The notes beneath the pieces are model-generated. The model saw only the letters and a list, made by a program, of their open reading frames with translations. It ran no database searches and was not told the DNA's origin. Of a stretch of 64,000 nt of DNA, positions 43,396 through 54,213 are shown in pieces. This stretch comes from Acanthochromis polyacanthus (taxonomy: Eukaryota > Chordata > Actinopteri > Pomacentridae). Both the position numbers and the translations under genes were made by a program. The stretch is from the NCBI RefSeq assembly GCF_021347895.1, contig NC_067129.1, forward strand, positions 31,595,690-31,659,689, written 5' to 3'. Numbering within the stretch: the stretch's first letter is position 1; the number at the start of each line of letters is the position of its first letter.

Positions 43396-44150
43396 TTAGA
43401 AAAAGACTGACTTGCCTTCAAATATACTTCTACAAATGCAAAGCTCCAGTTGTTTTATACATTTGTTGGGTGACAAGTCCCACCACAAGAATAAAAAACT
43501 TAAGAATCTCATAATTTTGTGGCTTTTTTAAATGGAAATAGTAGGTTTTTGCACTGTGTCCCAGCACAGCTTTTTGTGAGAACGGGTTGGCCTCTAGAAT
43601 GTGACATTTTTCACTATTTTACAAACTCTAAATGCATGTATTAATCCAGAAAATAATCAACAAATTAATCGAAGTTAACTAGTTAGTTCAGTCCCATACA
43701 GATCTACAGGTTACAGTAGGTTTCCGTGCTTAGAAATAAGAAAATAAACGCTCATTTCTAAGTGCTAATGCAGCTGCAGCAGCCTCCACCCTTCTGGTTT
43801 CCACTCCAGATGTTCAACCTGCTGCAGGAATTTGCTCCCAGAGGTGCAGGACGGAGTCGAGTTCTCATACACCAACGTTCAGGAGGAAACTATGAGGTTT
43901 TATGTGAAATATTGTGTTAAATTATAGAGCGAAACAGGGACATTACGACAACATGTGCAACAAAACACCACAAAAACATGACCGAACGGATCCAGAACTG
44001 ATCTAAAACTTAATATCTGAACTCTAACACAATGTTACGCCTTTAGTTTGTAAAATTAAGCAGATTCTTCTACCAGAATCCAGCAGAAACTTGGATCAAA
44101 ATCACTTTATATCCCTTCATTAAAGGCACCTATCATCCTTTATTTAATGC
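43396..44150. other. Non-repetitive stretch
   Basis: About 750 bp of mixed AT-rich sequence without arrays or recognisable genes. Confidence 0.5.
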
Positions 44151-45000
44151 TTTTTTCAGTCATTTTCAGTCACTGTTTTCACTTGTTGTCTTTAGCTGTT
44201 TTCAGACAATTTACAGTCTTTCCAGTTGTTTTCAGTCGCTCTTTTTAGCTGTTTTCGCTCGCTGTGTTCAGTCATTTTCAGTCACAGTTTTTAGATGCTG
44301 TATTTAGATGTTTTCATACAAGTTCCTGTCACTTTCACTTACTGTTTTCAGTCATTTTCAGTCCCTGTTTCATTGTTTTCAGTCATTGCATTAGGTTGCT
44401 TTCATAAAATTTAAGGCCATTCGCAGTCGCTGTTTTTAGCCGTTTTCACTTTTCCTGGTGCTGTATTCAGTTGTTTTCAGTCATTTTTAGTCACTATTTT
44501 CAGGTGTTTTCAGTCGTATATATTGCATATTATATTGGTTATAGTTTTCTCATTTTATGCGGGAATTGTGAAATCAAGCGGGACCCGCATATTTCTCTTT
44601 TTATTTCATGGAAATGTGAGATTCTTGCGGAAGTTATGCGCTGTTTTGCGGAGATTATGCGGCCGCTTGGGAAATAATTGACCCCCGCATAATCAGTGGC
44701 ATTTTGGTGATTAATGCGGGAATTCATGCGATCGCATAATCGCATTTTTCTGGAAGGTCTAATTTATAATCATTTTCAGTCACTGTTTTTGGTTGTTTTC
44801 AGCCCTGTCAGTTGTTTCCAGTTGTTCTTTTCAGCTTCAGATGTTTCGTTGCTCTATTTAGTTGTTTTCAGTCATTTTCAGTCTCAGGTCATTTTTACTG
44901 TTTTCATTCACTGTATTTAGCTGTTTTCCTATTTAGAGTTGTCGTTCAGTGACTTTTTGAGTCGTTTTCTGTTGCTGTATTTATCTGTTTTCAGTCCAAT
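44151..45000 (-). repeat. TGACTGAAAA-family array, block 9 (reverse)
   Basis: Reverse-oriented TTTTCAGTCATTTTCAGTCA units with GTATTTAG and TAGCTGTTTTC variants. The block is split by a foreign segment at about 44520-44765. Confidence 0.85.
44520..44765. mobile_element. Probable transposon insert with ATGCGG motifs
   Basis: About 245 bp between two parts of the array has distinct text. TTTATGCGGGAATTG, GCGGGACCCGCAT, GAGATTATGCGGCCGC, CCCCGCATAATC, TTAATGCGGGAATTCATGCG and CGCATAATCGCATTTTT repeat the word TGCGG or its complement in both orientations. This resembles non-autonomous fish elements, but I cannot define ends or a target duplication. Confidence 0.5.
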
Positions 45001-45699
45001 AACTAAATTTTCTTCCATTTTCTGGCCCTGTTGTTCAGCAGCTCCTCGTATCAGATTTAGGAGTCGATACCTGGAGTCTATTTTGGTCTCTGGCTGACAT
45101 CCAACACCACAACATGCATCCGCTCCTTCCTAAAAACCATCAAAGACGTCCTTGGTTTTACCCAAAAGAACAGACTTTGTGACCTGAAGCTTAAACGAAC
45201 GACTTGAGGACGCTGCAGAAGGTCAGAGCGAGGTAAAGATCAGAACAAAGAGCAGCACAGATGCAGAAAAACGTCTGGAGTGACCTTTAAAAACGCTGCT
45301 CATCTCTCATCAGTCGCTGCTGCTGGAAACACAAACTGTGCCGAGTGCAGAGTAAGCTTCATATTTTTACATAACAGCATTTTCCAGCTCTACGCCTCGC
45401 CGAAGCAGAAAAAATAAAACCATAATCCCTCTCTGTGTGCCAACAAGCTGAGAGGATGAAACCACCTCAGATGACCGAAGCAGCTCGCTTTTAAAAACAC
45501 TTTCAGGGGATTTTTCTCTTATTTATGTCATTTCTTCTCCCTTCTGCAGCTACAGGAAAACTTTCAGACCTTCACACGCTTTTTAATGCTAAATATTAAA
45601 GACTTTCACAGTGTAAATGGAGGTTAAAAAAAAGTTAAAGGAAAAGTTCAGTGTTTCTAATCTGTCTTAAAGCTCCAAACAGCTGCCTTTTAAAAAACT
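45001..45699. other. Non-repetitive stretch
   Basis: About 700 bp of balanced composition with no recognisable gene. Confidence 0.5.
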
Positions 45700-46900
45700 A
45701 AAACAGGTTTTTGTTGATGTAGTTCAGAGAGAAAATATTTAAACGAGAAATATTAGACACAAATATGTGAAAAAAATATAATATTTAAAGTGCTGAATGA
45801 AAATTGAAACAGTTATTTTAGGATTTAAAATACATTTTAAAAAGCCAAATCCAAGCCTATAAAGACCATCTATACCAAAATATTAATTTGTTCTTTTAAA
45901 ACATTTGACTATAAAATTACATGTTTTCTTTCACTATATTTAAATATGCAAAACCAGAAATATTTTTACAAATATTTGCATTTATTTGAAACCAAATTTA
46001 TGTATTTTAAAGACTGAAATAAGGATTAAATAATTATTCATAAATGTTATTTTTCAGATTTTCCTGTTTTGTTCAATTGCAGACAATATTTAGAAAAAAT
46101 TCAGAAGGGAACATTTTAATTTACCTGTGAACCATTAAAAAAAATATTAATTCTTTATATTATTAGCTAAAAAAAATCTAAAATTTTCAACATACATTTG
46201 AATGATGTTAAATTAGCAAAATCAGTCAATTATTAACATTTTATTATATATTTTTTTGAAAGATTTAATGCTATTTACAGATTTTCCCTTTTTTTTGTTA
46301 AATTACAGATAATATTTAGCAAAATGACAAAAAAAACAAGATTAAGGGTAAAAAAGAGGCCAACATTGTTGAAAGCATCCACCAAAACTTAACCATAAAA
46401 TTACTTACTATCATTATTATTTTCACTTCAAAGTATTTATATAGAATACAATTGTACATCTGGTTAGCATTATTTGAAAAAAACCCCCAGTATATTTATA
46501 ATTTTAAAATGAATATTAAATTTTCCACATTTTGTTGAATTTGCAAACAAAGAATTATTTATTAGCAATTTTAATTGTATTTTTTTTTTAAAAATGTTAT
46601 TTACAGATTTTTGCATTTTTGCTAAATTACAGATATCTAGCAAAATGACAACAAAATACTGATTAATTTACACATTAAGGGTTAAAAAAAGTTCCAAACT
46701 CTATATAAGATCCACATCAAAAATCTAGATTTTTTTTTTTACAAATAGTAGTTATTGTTTTTTTATAATATATGGCTGTAAAATGATATCCTTTTAATGT
46801 ATTTAATTTGGAGATATTTACTAATATTTCACTTTATCATTTGTTCAACATTATTCAAGCAATTTTAAAAAATCTTTTCCGGTACCTTTCTTGTCAGAGT
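45700..46900. repeat. AT-rich degenerate repeat region
   Basis: Many A and T runs, with recurring TTTACAGATTTT, TTGCAGACAATATTTAG and AATTACAGATAATATTTAGC phrases roughly every 200 to 300 bp. It is similar to 39901-40530. Confidence 0.5.
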
Positions 46901-47819
46901 TAAATTTTTTTTATGCTCAATGCAAAAGTGAAGATCAGTTTTTGGCTGATTAGTTGTTTAGATGTAAAATGTGCAGCAAAAAGCTGATTCCGGCCTCTGA
47001 ATTCACCCTGAAAGCACTGAAAGACGCTGAAACAGAGTCTAAAACTGAGGCGTGAAGCTGCTTCGTTCGTGTTTTATTCTCCATTCAGTCTTCATGAGGA
47101 GACGATTTGTTTTCTGCTCAATTAAAATGATTTTCTTCTTTCTAGACCAGGAGGATAAAGTACATGTAGGAAGCAGAGCTGTGAAGTCGGCGGAGCTATT
47201 TTGGACGTGAAAGTGTCATTTATTTCTCCTCACAGAAAATCTGGTGACTCACAGCTGGAGCGCTTCGAGGAAATTAAACTCCAAATGATGAGAAACTGTG
47301 CGAGACAGAATCTGATACGAAATAAAAGCCTCAGCAGAAGTCAACTAGTTGTGAGAAACCCGAAGCATAATCAGTGATAACGTGTTGAGACATCACCTGA
47401 ACAATGGGACAAAAACTGGATCATAAACTGCATATAATCTGTCCCAGCTCCAGCATGTTGAACAGCAGATCATTTCCTCTTATAAACAATCAAAAACAAA
47501 CTCTTTACAAATACTACACTGAGAATGCATGTTCCAAAGTAGAAACCTAATTAAACAACAGTCCATTTGTGATTTCCAGTCAGTTTAACTGCATGAACAT
47601 GGATCTAAACATGAGCTGTAAACAGCAGAACTTTCTCTGTTTTGATCTATGAGCTGCTGCTATCTGTGTGCCTCCATCATGGCTCCACATGGAACTGAAA
47701 AACCTGATTATGAGGCTTCACAGATGTGGAAAAAATACAGGAAGATCAGGTAAGAATCAGTAGAAACACAGTCGCAGCATTGACCATCCTGTTGTTTTCA
47801 TTTACCAAAAAATATTGTT
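46901..47819. other. Mostly non-repetitive, with one dispersed copy at 47625-47775
   Basis: The part 47625-47775 (CATCATGGCTCCACATGGAA, GAGGCTTCACA, TCAGTAGAAACACAGT) recurs in diverged form at 49800-49990. The two copies are in the same orientation, about 2.2 kb apart. The rest looks unique. Confidence 0.6.
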
Positions 47820-48190
47820 TCCCTGTCTGAAAAAAATCCAAAAATTCAACAAAAAAAATTCTCAAATTTCTGAGAATTTGCAAAACATTCCGGAAGAAAA
47901 TTTCTATATTTCGTTAAAAGTTATATTTTTAAAAATCCCACGAATTTGGCAAAAGAAATTCTTGTACATATTTTCAAAAAATGAGTAAAAATCTTCCAAA
48001 AAAAATCCTAAAAATATCTAAAGTGATTCCATACACATCAGTAAAACTTGTAATATTTTCTTTAAGAACGTTCACAAGAAAAGCAACGAAAATCCAGCGA
48101 GTTTTATTCTTCGAATTCGAATTCCAGGTTTTTCGAATTTCACTGAATTTTGGTTGCTTTTTTGTGAACGTTCTTAAGAAACATTTTGTC
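47820..48190. repeat. Foldback-bearing direct repeat, copy 1
   Basis: It begins CTGTCTGAAAAAAATC and carries an imperfect hairpin. The left arm, about 48061-48097, begins TTTAAGAACGTTCACAA. The right arm, about 48143-48178, is its complement with one 1-base indel and a few mismatches. The loop of about 45 bp holds a palindromic TTCGAATTCGAA. It is followed by TAGTTACTCACTCTATCCAT, the start of a TAC-rich stretch. Confidence 0.85.
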
Positions 48191-48332
48191 AGTAGTTACT
48201 CACTCTATCCATACTACTACTAATTAATAACCTTGACTACTATCACTACTACAATAGTAGCACTACTTCTACTACTATTACTACTAGTTACTAACCTAAC
48301 CCTACTACTACTACGAATACCACTACTACCTT
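48191..48332 (+). repeat. TAC-rich trinucleotide stretch between foldback copies
   Basis: CTACTACTA, CACTACTTCTACTACT and AGTTACTAACCTAACCC text is the same composition as the large array at 51853-52700. Confidence 0.8.
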
Positions 48333-48640
48333 GTCAGAAAAAAAATCTAAAAATTCTACAAAAAAATTCCTCAAATTTCTGAAAATTTGCAAAATTCCAA
48401 TAATTCTTTAAAAGTTCCCTTAAATGTAAATTCTCGTAAATATTTTCAAAAAATGAGTAAAAATCTTCCACAATAATGAGTAAAAATATCTAAAGTGACT
48501 ACATATATATATCAGTAAAACCTCTAATATTTTCTTTAAGAACATTCACAAAAAATCAACCAAAATCCAGCAAATTTCGCTGGATTTTGGTTGATTTTTT
48601 GAGAATGTTCTTAAAGAAACATTTTTAATATTTCTTTTTT
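48333..48640. repeat. Foldback-bearing direct repeat, copy 2, 37-bp stem
   Basis: Arms 48535-48571 and 48579-48615 pair over 37 bp with one mismatch, around a 7-base loop AAATTTC. The left arm begins TTTAAGAACATTC and ends AAAATCCAGC. Upstream text (AATTCTACAAAAAAATTCC, AAAAAATGAGTAAAAATCTT, AAATATCTAAAGTGA) matches copy 1. The short loop and near-perfect stem are unusual for old neutral sequence. Confidence 0.9.
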
Positions 48641-50485
48641 TTCCCCACTAAAAATGTTCAAAAATTTCCCAGAAATGTTTAAAATGTGGACAAAACAATT
48701 TTTTCCGCCACATTTTCAAACTTTAAAACGGGTCAATTTTAACCCGCAGGACGACACGAGGCTTAAACTGTTCGTTTGTAATTTTACATCAGAGAAAATG
48801 TCCGACAGTTCAAAACAGAAGTAATCTGATTACTAGAAGGTGATACGGTTTCGAAACATATTGACATGTAGGTTATACTGCACCTTAAATAATGTAAAAT
48901 ATGCCCAAATAAAGTAAGAAATGCCACTATAAATACCTAAAAAAAGACCTTTCATATGATAATGTTTTGTGTTATTTAGTATTTGGAAGACTGAAGGCAC
49001 AAATGGTCCAAGAAATCCCGACTTTTTGTTTCTGATTATGCATCAAACTCACGTTACAAAACCCAGCAGCCTGTTCTGTTAGCTATAGCTGTTCCTGAGC
49101 TTCTCCACAGAACTGCTAGCTTAGCTTGAATCCTCTCAGTGTTTGTCTGAGATGTCAGCAGAGTGTGTGCGATGCTGTCGGCCATAAGGGTTAGCCGAAG
49201 CTCGCTAGCAGCCAGATGGTCTGAGAGGGATGTGAGAAAAGAAGAATATCAGCAGTTTCCCCCCAAAATGATACAAAACATTCATGATATTCTGCAAATA
49301 AACTCAATTAGCTATAAAAGATTCATACTGGATCAAATATTCAAAGCAAAGGGAGAGCAAATCCTCTGTAACAAACACTCTCAAATAGCTGAGAGGCATC
49401 GAGCGTCAGTGGCTGATTTATTGGAGGCAAACAGCCACCGAGAGCAAATCCCCGACTGTGAGGATCGGCAGGCGGAGGACGACATCATCATCACCATCAT
49501 CTTCCTCTGCACAGGAACACCAGAGCAGCTGCAGCATGTTTTCCATTCTGTCGGCGAACATTAGCCGAGCCGCTGCAGCAGAAATGCTCGATGCTAACGC
49601 ACCGCGGGATCGATACGGCTTCACCAGCGCTGCCAAAACACTTTCACACCCATTTGAAGCACAAAACGTTCTTCCTGTTCGACATATTATGAGATAAATC
49701 ACAGCGAGTAGGACCGTTACGTAATGTAAAGTATTAATGTCATAATCTCCACCAGTGGAAACACAAAAGACACAAAGGCAACAAATGCTAAAGTGGAACA
49801 TGAACTGCATGGCTATAAAATGAGCTGGGAATAAAAAGAACTTTCTCAGTTATGATCTACAGATGATGTCTATGTTCACGTCTGCATCATGGCTCCACAT
49901 GGAACTCAACAATCTGACTAAAAGGCTTCACAAATATGTAAAAAAAAATAAAGAAATAACAGCGAAAAAATCAGTGGAAACACAGTTGTACTCAGGAGGT
50001 ATAGAAGGAGGATTAGTACCACTAATCATGGCTGCTGCATGTTTTCCAGAGTAAAAGTTTAGTCCAGGTTGTTTTGTTTTGCATTTTTTGTAAAATAAGC
50101 AATCCAAGAGTTTGAACCTTTTTCTTATTTTATGATTTATGAGATCATAAGAAGATATTTAAGGTTTACTGGTACTGCAGCTGATAGAACACAGACAAGA
50201 AAACTGATTCATCTGTTCCATCAATAACATTAGTCTCACTGTTATTTGGCCACACATGACACAAAGAAACCTGATATCTCTGACAGAGGTTTTAGTTTTC
50301 TCTTACACAAACAAAGCCTCTGATCTGAAATCACCACATCAAACCAACGCCTGACAAACACTTGGAGGTGTGTGAGGAAAAGCAACAGAGGGAGCATTTC
50401 CTGTATCCAGGCGGATGAAGGAGCCCTGAGAGGGAACTACCCACAATGCCCCTGTGGACTGGCATTAGCCGCCGCTCTCTTAAGT

Positions 50486-50486
<1 letters not shown>
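48641..50486. other. Mostly non-repetitive stretch
   Basis: About 1.8 kb. The part 49800-49990 is the second copy of the dispersed repeat described at 47625. A 133-codon frame on the plus strand (49163-49564) overlaps a 130-codon frame on the minus strand (49418-49810). Neither resembles a family. No gene is called. Confidence 0.5.

Positions 50487-50561
<75 letters not shown>
50487..50561. repeat. (CA)n microsatellite, about 37 repeats
   Basis: Uninterrupted CA dinucleotides directly abut the first copy of the GTGAGGACA element. Confidence 0.98.
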
Positions 50562-50567
<6 letters not shown>

Positions 50568-50792
50568 ACTTCTATCTTAGTGAGGACATCCATAGGCGTA
50601 ATGCATTTCCTAGAGCCTTACCCTAACCTTAACCAAACCTCAATTCATACCTGTTCTCTAAAAACAAGTCTTCACCCTCAAACATGGCTGTTTCAAAGTG
50701 AGGACCGGCCAAAATGTCCTCACTTTGTAAAAATGTCCTCACTTTGATAGTTAAATGCATAAAATGGTTCTCACAATGTAGCAAGCACAAGA
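50562..50792. repeat. CA-flanked fish repeat (GTGAGGACA type), copy 1
   Basis: It starts GTTTGTACTTCTATCTTAGT and ends GTAGCAAGCACAAGAACAC. The two ends are imperfect inverted versions of each other. Inside are TTACCCTAACCTTAACCAAA and paired GTGAGGAC / GTCCTCAC words. This is a known style of fish interspersed repeat usually flanked by CA tracts. It has no coding capacity. Confidence 0.75.
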
Positions 50793-50815
50793 ACACACAC
50801 ACACACACACACACA
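50793..50815. repeat. (CA)n microsatellite between element copies
   Basis: About 11 CA units join the two copies of the element. Confidence 0.95.
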
Positions 50816-51091
50816 TGTTTGTACTTCTATCTTAGTGAGGACATCCATAGGCATAATGCATTTCCTAGAGCCTTACCCTAACCTTAACCATCACAACTGA
50901 TCGCCTAACCCTAATCCTTACCCTAACCCTAACCAAACCTCAATTCATACCTGTTCTCTAAAAACAAGTCTTCACCCTCAAACATGGCTGTTTCAAAGTG
51001 AGGACCGGCCAAAATGTCCTCACTTTGTAAAAATGTCCTCACTTTGATAGTTAAATGCAGAAAATGGTTCTCACCATGTAGCAAGTACAAG
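50816..51091. repeat. CA-flanked fish repeat (GTGAGGACA type), copy 2
   Basis: It is nearly identical to copy 1 at an offset of 256 bp. It is about 45 bp longer because of an extra CCTAACCCTAATCC and CCCTAACCCTAACC section near 50890-50935. Copy 2 looks closer to the full-length form, with copy 1 internally shortened. Confidence 0.8.

Positions 51092-51127
<36 letters not shown>
51092..51127. repeat. (CA)n microsatellite, right flank
   Basis: About 18 CA units after copy 2 complete the CA-element-CA-element-CA layout. Confidence 0.97.
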
Positions 51128-51128
<1 letters not shown>

Positions 51129-51852
51129 CCACTCATTCAGAGTGCTGAGCTCAGCGAGCTGCAGGCCGAGCTGCTATCAGTCATGTTCGTCTCCTGGCTC
51201 GATCGCTTGTTTTTCCAGCATTTTCCGTCTCCGTTTCTCAGCAAACATGTTGACAGCGTTGCTTTTAAAAAGGGTTCCCAGCATCCAAACGTTTGTTTGC
51301 TGCCGCACATTTCACTCAAGGCCGAACAGACGGAAACAACGCTGAGCTTCCTTCACTTTAAAGAGGTTTTATACCAGCTGTAAATCTCAGTTCATTTAAC
51401 CGTCGCCTCACATGACAACACAAACCAGATTAAACACAACACTCGTCTCTCTTGTAGCCAGTTATTGTTGCTGTTCTCTGTTTGAGGAGCTTCAGCATGG
51501 ATTATGGTTAAAAAAAAACAACTGATGGCTTTGAAATGAGTAATAAACCTTTATTTCTTTGACCAAATGGCATTCTGGTCATTAATGATCACAGAAGTCT
51601 TTGTCATGGTGCCCACTGCTAGCTAAACATGGTTAGAGAACATCAGTCTAGAGACACATGATTTGGGAAACAAAGTCAACCTTTTGACAGACAACACTTG
51701 GATGTAGGAACTTTGTTCTAGTGGATTTCTGTTGGTCGTCAACACATGAACTCTGGTTAGAGATCATTAAGAACCCCAGAAGTCTTATTCATGGTGCCCC
51801 TTTGTTAGATAATCCCCCTCACTGCTTTCTGCTTGTCAACGTGAACTGTGGT
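51128..51852. other. Mostly non-repetitive stretch with relics of the 300-bp family
   Basis: ACAGAAGTCTTTGTCATGGT near 51592 and CCAGAAGTCTTATTCATGGT near 51777 are diverged pieces of the duplication described at 38375-38940. The rest is unique. Confidence 0.55.
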
Positions 51853-52700
51853 CTAACCCTAACCCTACCAGTACCACTACTAGTTACTAACCCTACTACT
51901 ACTACTACTACTACTACTAGTTACTAACCCTACTACTACTACGACAAGTGACTAACTTTACTACTACTACTACTACTACACTACTAGTAGTAGTAACTAA
52001 CCCTAACCCTACTACTACTACACTAGTAGTAGTTACTAACTCCATCCGTACTACTACTACTACCTATTAACCCTAGTACTACTATTACTACGACTACACT
52101 AGTAGTAGTAATAGTAGAACTCCTACTACTAGTTACCAACATAACCCTACTACTGCTGTTACTTACCAACCCTACTACTACTACTAATTACTGACCCTAA
52201 CCCTATTACTACCACTAGTAGTACTACTAGTTACTAACTGTATCCATACTACTACTTACAAGCTTAACCCTAGTACTACTAGTTACTAACCCGACTACCA
52301 CTATTACTAATTACTAGCCCTAACTGTACTACTACCACTACTACTACTAGTTACTAACTCTATCCATACTACTACTACTTACTAACTGTAACCCTATTCC
52401 TACTACTACACTAGTAGTAGGAGTACTAGTACTACTACTACTACTAGTTACTAACCCTAACCCTAGTAGTAGTAGTAGTAGTAGTTACTAATCCGACTAC
52501 CACTACTACTAGTTACTAGCCCTAACTGTACTACTACCAGTACTAGTTCCTAACTCTATCCATGCTACTACTTACTAACCCTAACCCTATTGCTACTACT
52601 ACTACTCCTACTACTACACTAGTAGTCATAGTACTACTCCTACTATTAGTTACTAACACCAACCCTACTACAACTAGTTACTAAGTCTAACCCTAAATCA
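51853..52700. repeat. TAC/TAACCC array with ACTAGT-centred palindromes
   Basis: About 850 bp is built from CTACTACTAC runs, GTAGTAGTAG runs, the join TACTAGTTACTAACCC, and CTAACCCTAACCCTA near 51855, 51997, 52455 and 52577. CTACTAC and GTAGTAG runs meet at ACTAGT or ACACTAGTAG centres, so many local hairpins are possible. The TAACCC word equals the vertebrate telomere C-strand word but never exceeds about two to three copies. Confidence 0.9.
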
Positions 52701-54213
52701 ATACGTTTTTCTGTGATTTTAGGAGATATTATCTGTAATTTAACCAAGTAAGGCGACAATCTGTAAATTCACAGTTAATGTTTTCAAAAATTACAATTAA
52801 AAACATCTACAAACTGCTGTCTGTTTTTTTTACTGTATTCTGTCGACTTGTCGGCCTTTAAAAGCGACAGTTGGGGGTTTTCTGGAGAATAAAGCTCTTC
52901 TCGGCCGTCCACCCTGCTGGGATCGACCATGTTCAGCCAAATCCTACAGCGAGCCACACTCCTGACATCCAAATCCCCCGTTAATACCACGACATGACAA
53001 CCACAAGACGTCTGCAAACACCAACCGAGCCGTGGCCTCAATCTGCCAAGTTTCCTATGACTGTTTAACCAAGTTTCAATATGATGCAGCAGAATTACTA
53101 TCAGTTTCATGACAAAAAAAAGGAAGCTTCATGAGAGGAGACTCCTCAGAATCAGCTCATTTTATGTGGAAATTAACTTTGGAGTATTTAATGAAGCAAA
53201 GTTCTGCTTCAGACTATGAATAGTTTCACTGTTAGATGCCCTTCAATCACATAGAAGTGGGTCCATGTTTCACATTTTGTCACATTTTCCTCATGACTTC
53301 ATAAAAGCAGCAGAAAAACATGATACTTTCAAGTGTTTCACAATTTGAAGACTAAATCTGTTTGTCTACAACCAACTTTGAGCATCAATATTATAAGACA
53401 TATGATAGTTTCTGATCCTGGTTTCTTCTTTCATCGTCTAGAACTTGTTCTGACCAACCACCAGTCACACAAGGTTTACTCAGAGTGGACTGTCTAAAAA
53501 GACAAAAACTCTTTCTAAAGTGACTTAAGACATGTCCAAAATTACCCAAATCCTGACCAAACTGACGTGTCCAAACTTACTCAAAATTGTGTCTAACGTG
53601 ACTTAAACTTCTCAAAACTGAATAAATGAATAATTAATTTGTCCAAAATTATTCAATTCTTTTCCAAACTGACAAAAAATGACCAATTTTCCTCACCGTG
53701 GTTATTTTGTTGGTCTTTTTTTTAAAAATCATTTTGCTTCTCACTTTTGATTTTTAGTGTCTTGGTTTTCTTGTTTTTGTCATTTTGTGTCTTGTTTTGA
53801 TCGTTTTAAGCGTCTTTGGGGGACTTTTGTGTCTTTGTTACATGAAACTATGATACATCCCATAATACTGATGCTGAAAGTTGGTTATAGAGAAAATTAA
53901 CAAAAAACAGATTAATTTTTTTTAGGCTGTGACACCTGGTTGGATGTAAAACTGATCTGGTGTCAATTTTTACCAGAACTTAAATGTGTTTTTCCTCCTA
54001 ACATGTAAAAATGTGTCTCTGCTGAACTGATGAAGTTCTGAGGCTCAGAAATGATAGAAAACCAAACAAGAATTATTTCTATTTGTACTTTAAAGTCCTG
54101 AAATATTCACAGAATGAAGGTAAAACTTTAAACAGCTTCATTCAACTAATTATAGATTAAAACCAGCAGATTCTGAGCTGGTTTGTTTGATCTTCCATCT
54201 AAAACGATGGTTT
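52701..54213. other. Non-repetitive stretch
   Basis: About 1.5 kb. Near 53510-53700 loosely repeated GTCCAAA and TGAC(T/C)(T/A)AAA phrases resemble 61860-62040. A 108-codon minus-strand frame at 52784-53110 is unrecognised. No gene is called. Confidence 0.5.

Noticed and set aside
49163..49564. 133-codon plus-strand ORF
   Set aside because: No recognisable domain, overlapped by an equally long minus-strand frame, and no splice or promoter context that I can defend.
51853..52700. Interstitial telomere tract
   Set aside because: TAACCC words occur in short runs of two or three and are mixed with TAC repeats. There is no long uninterrupted telomere tract.
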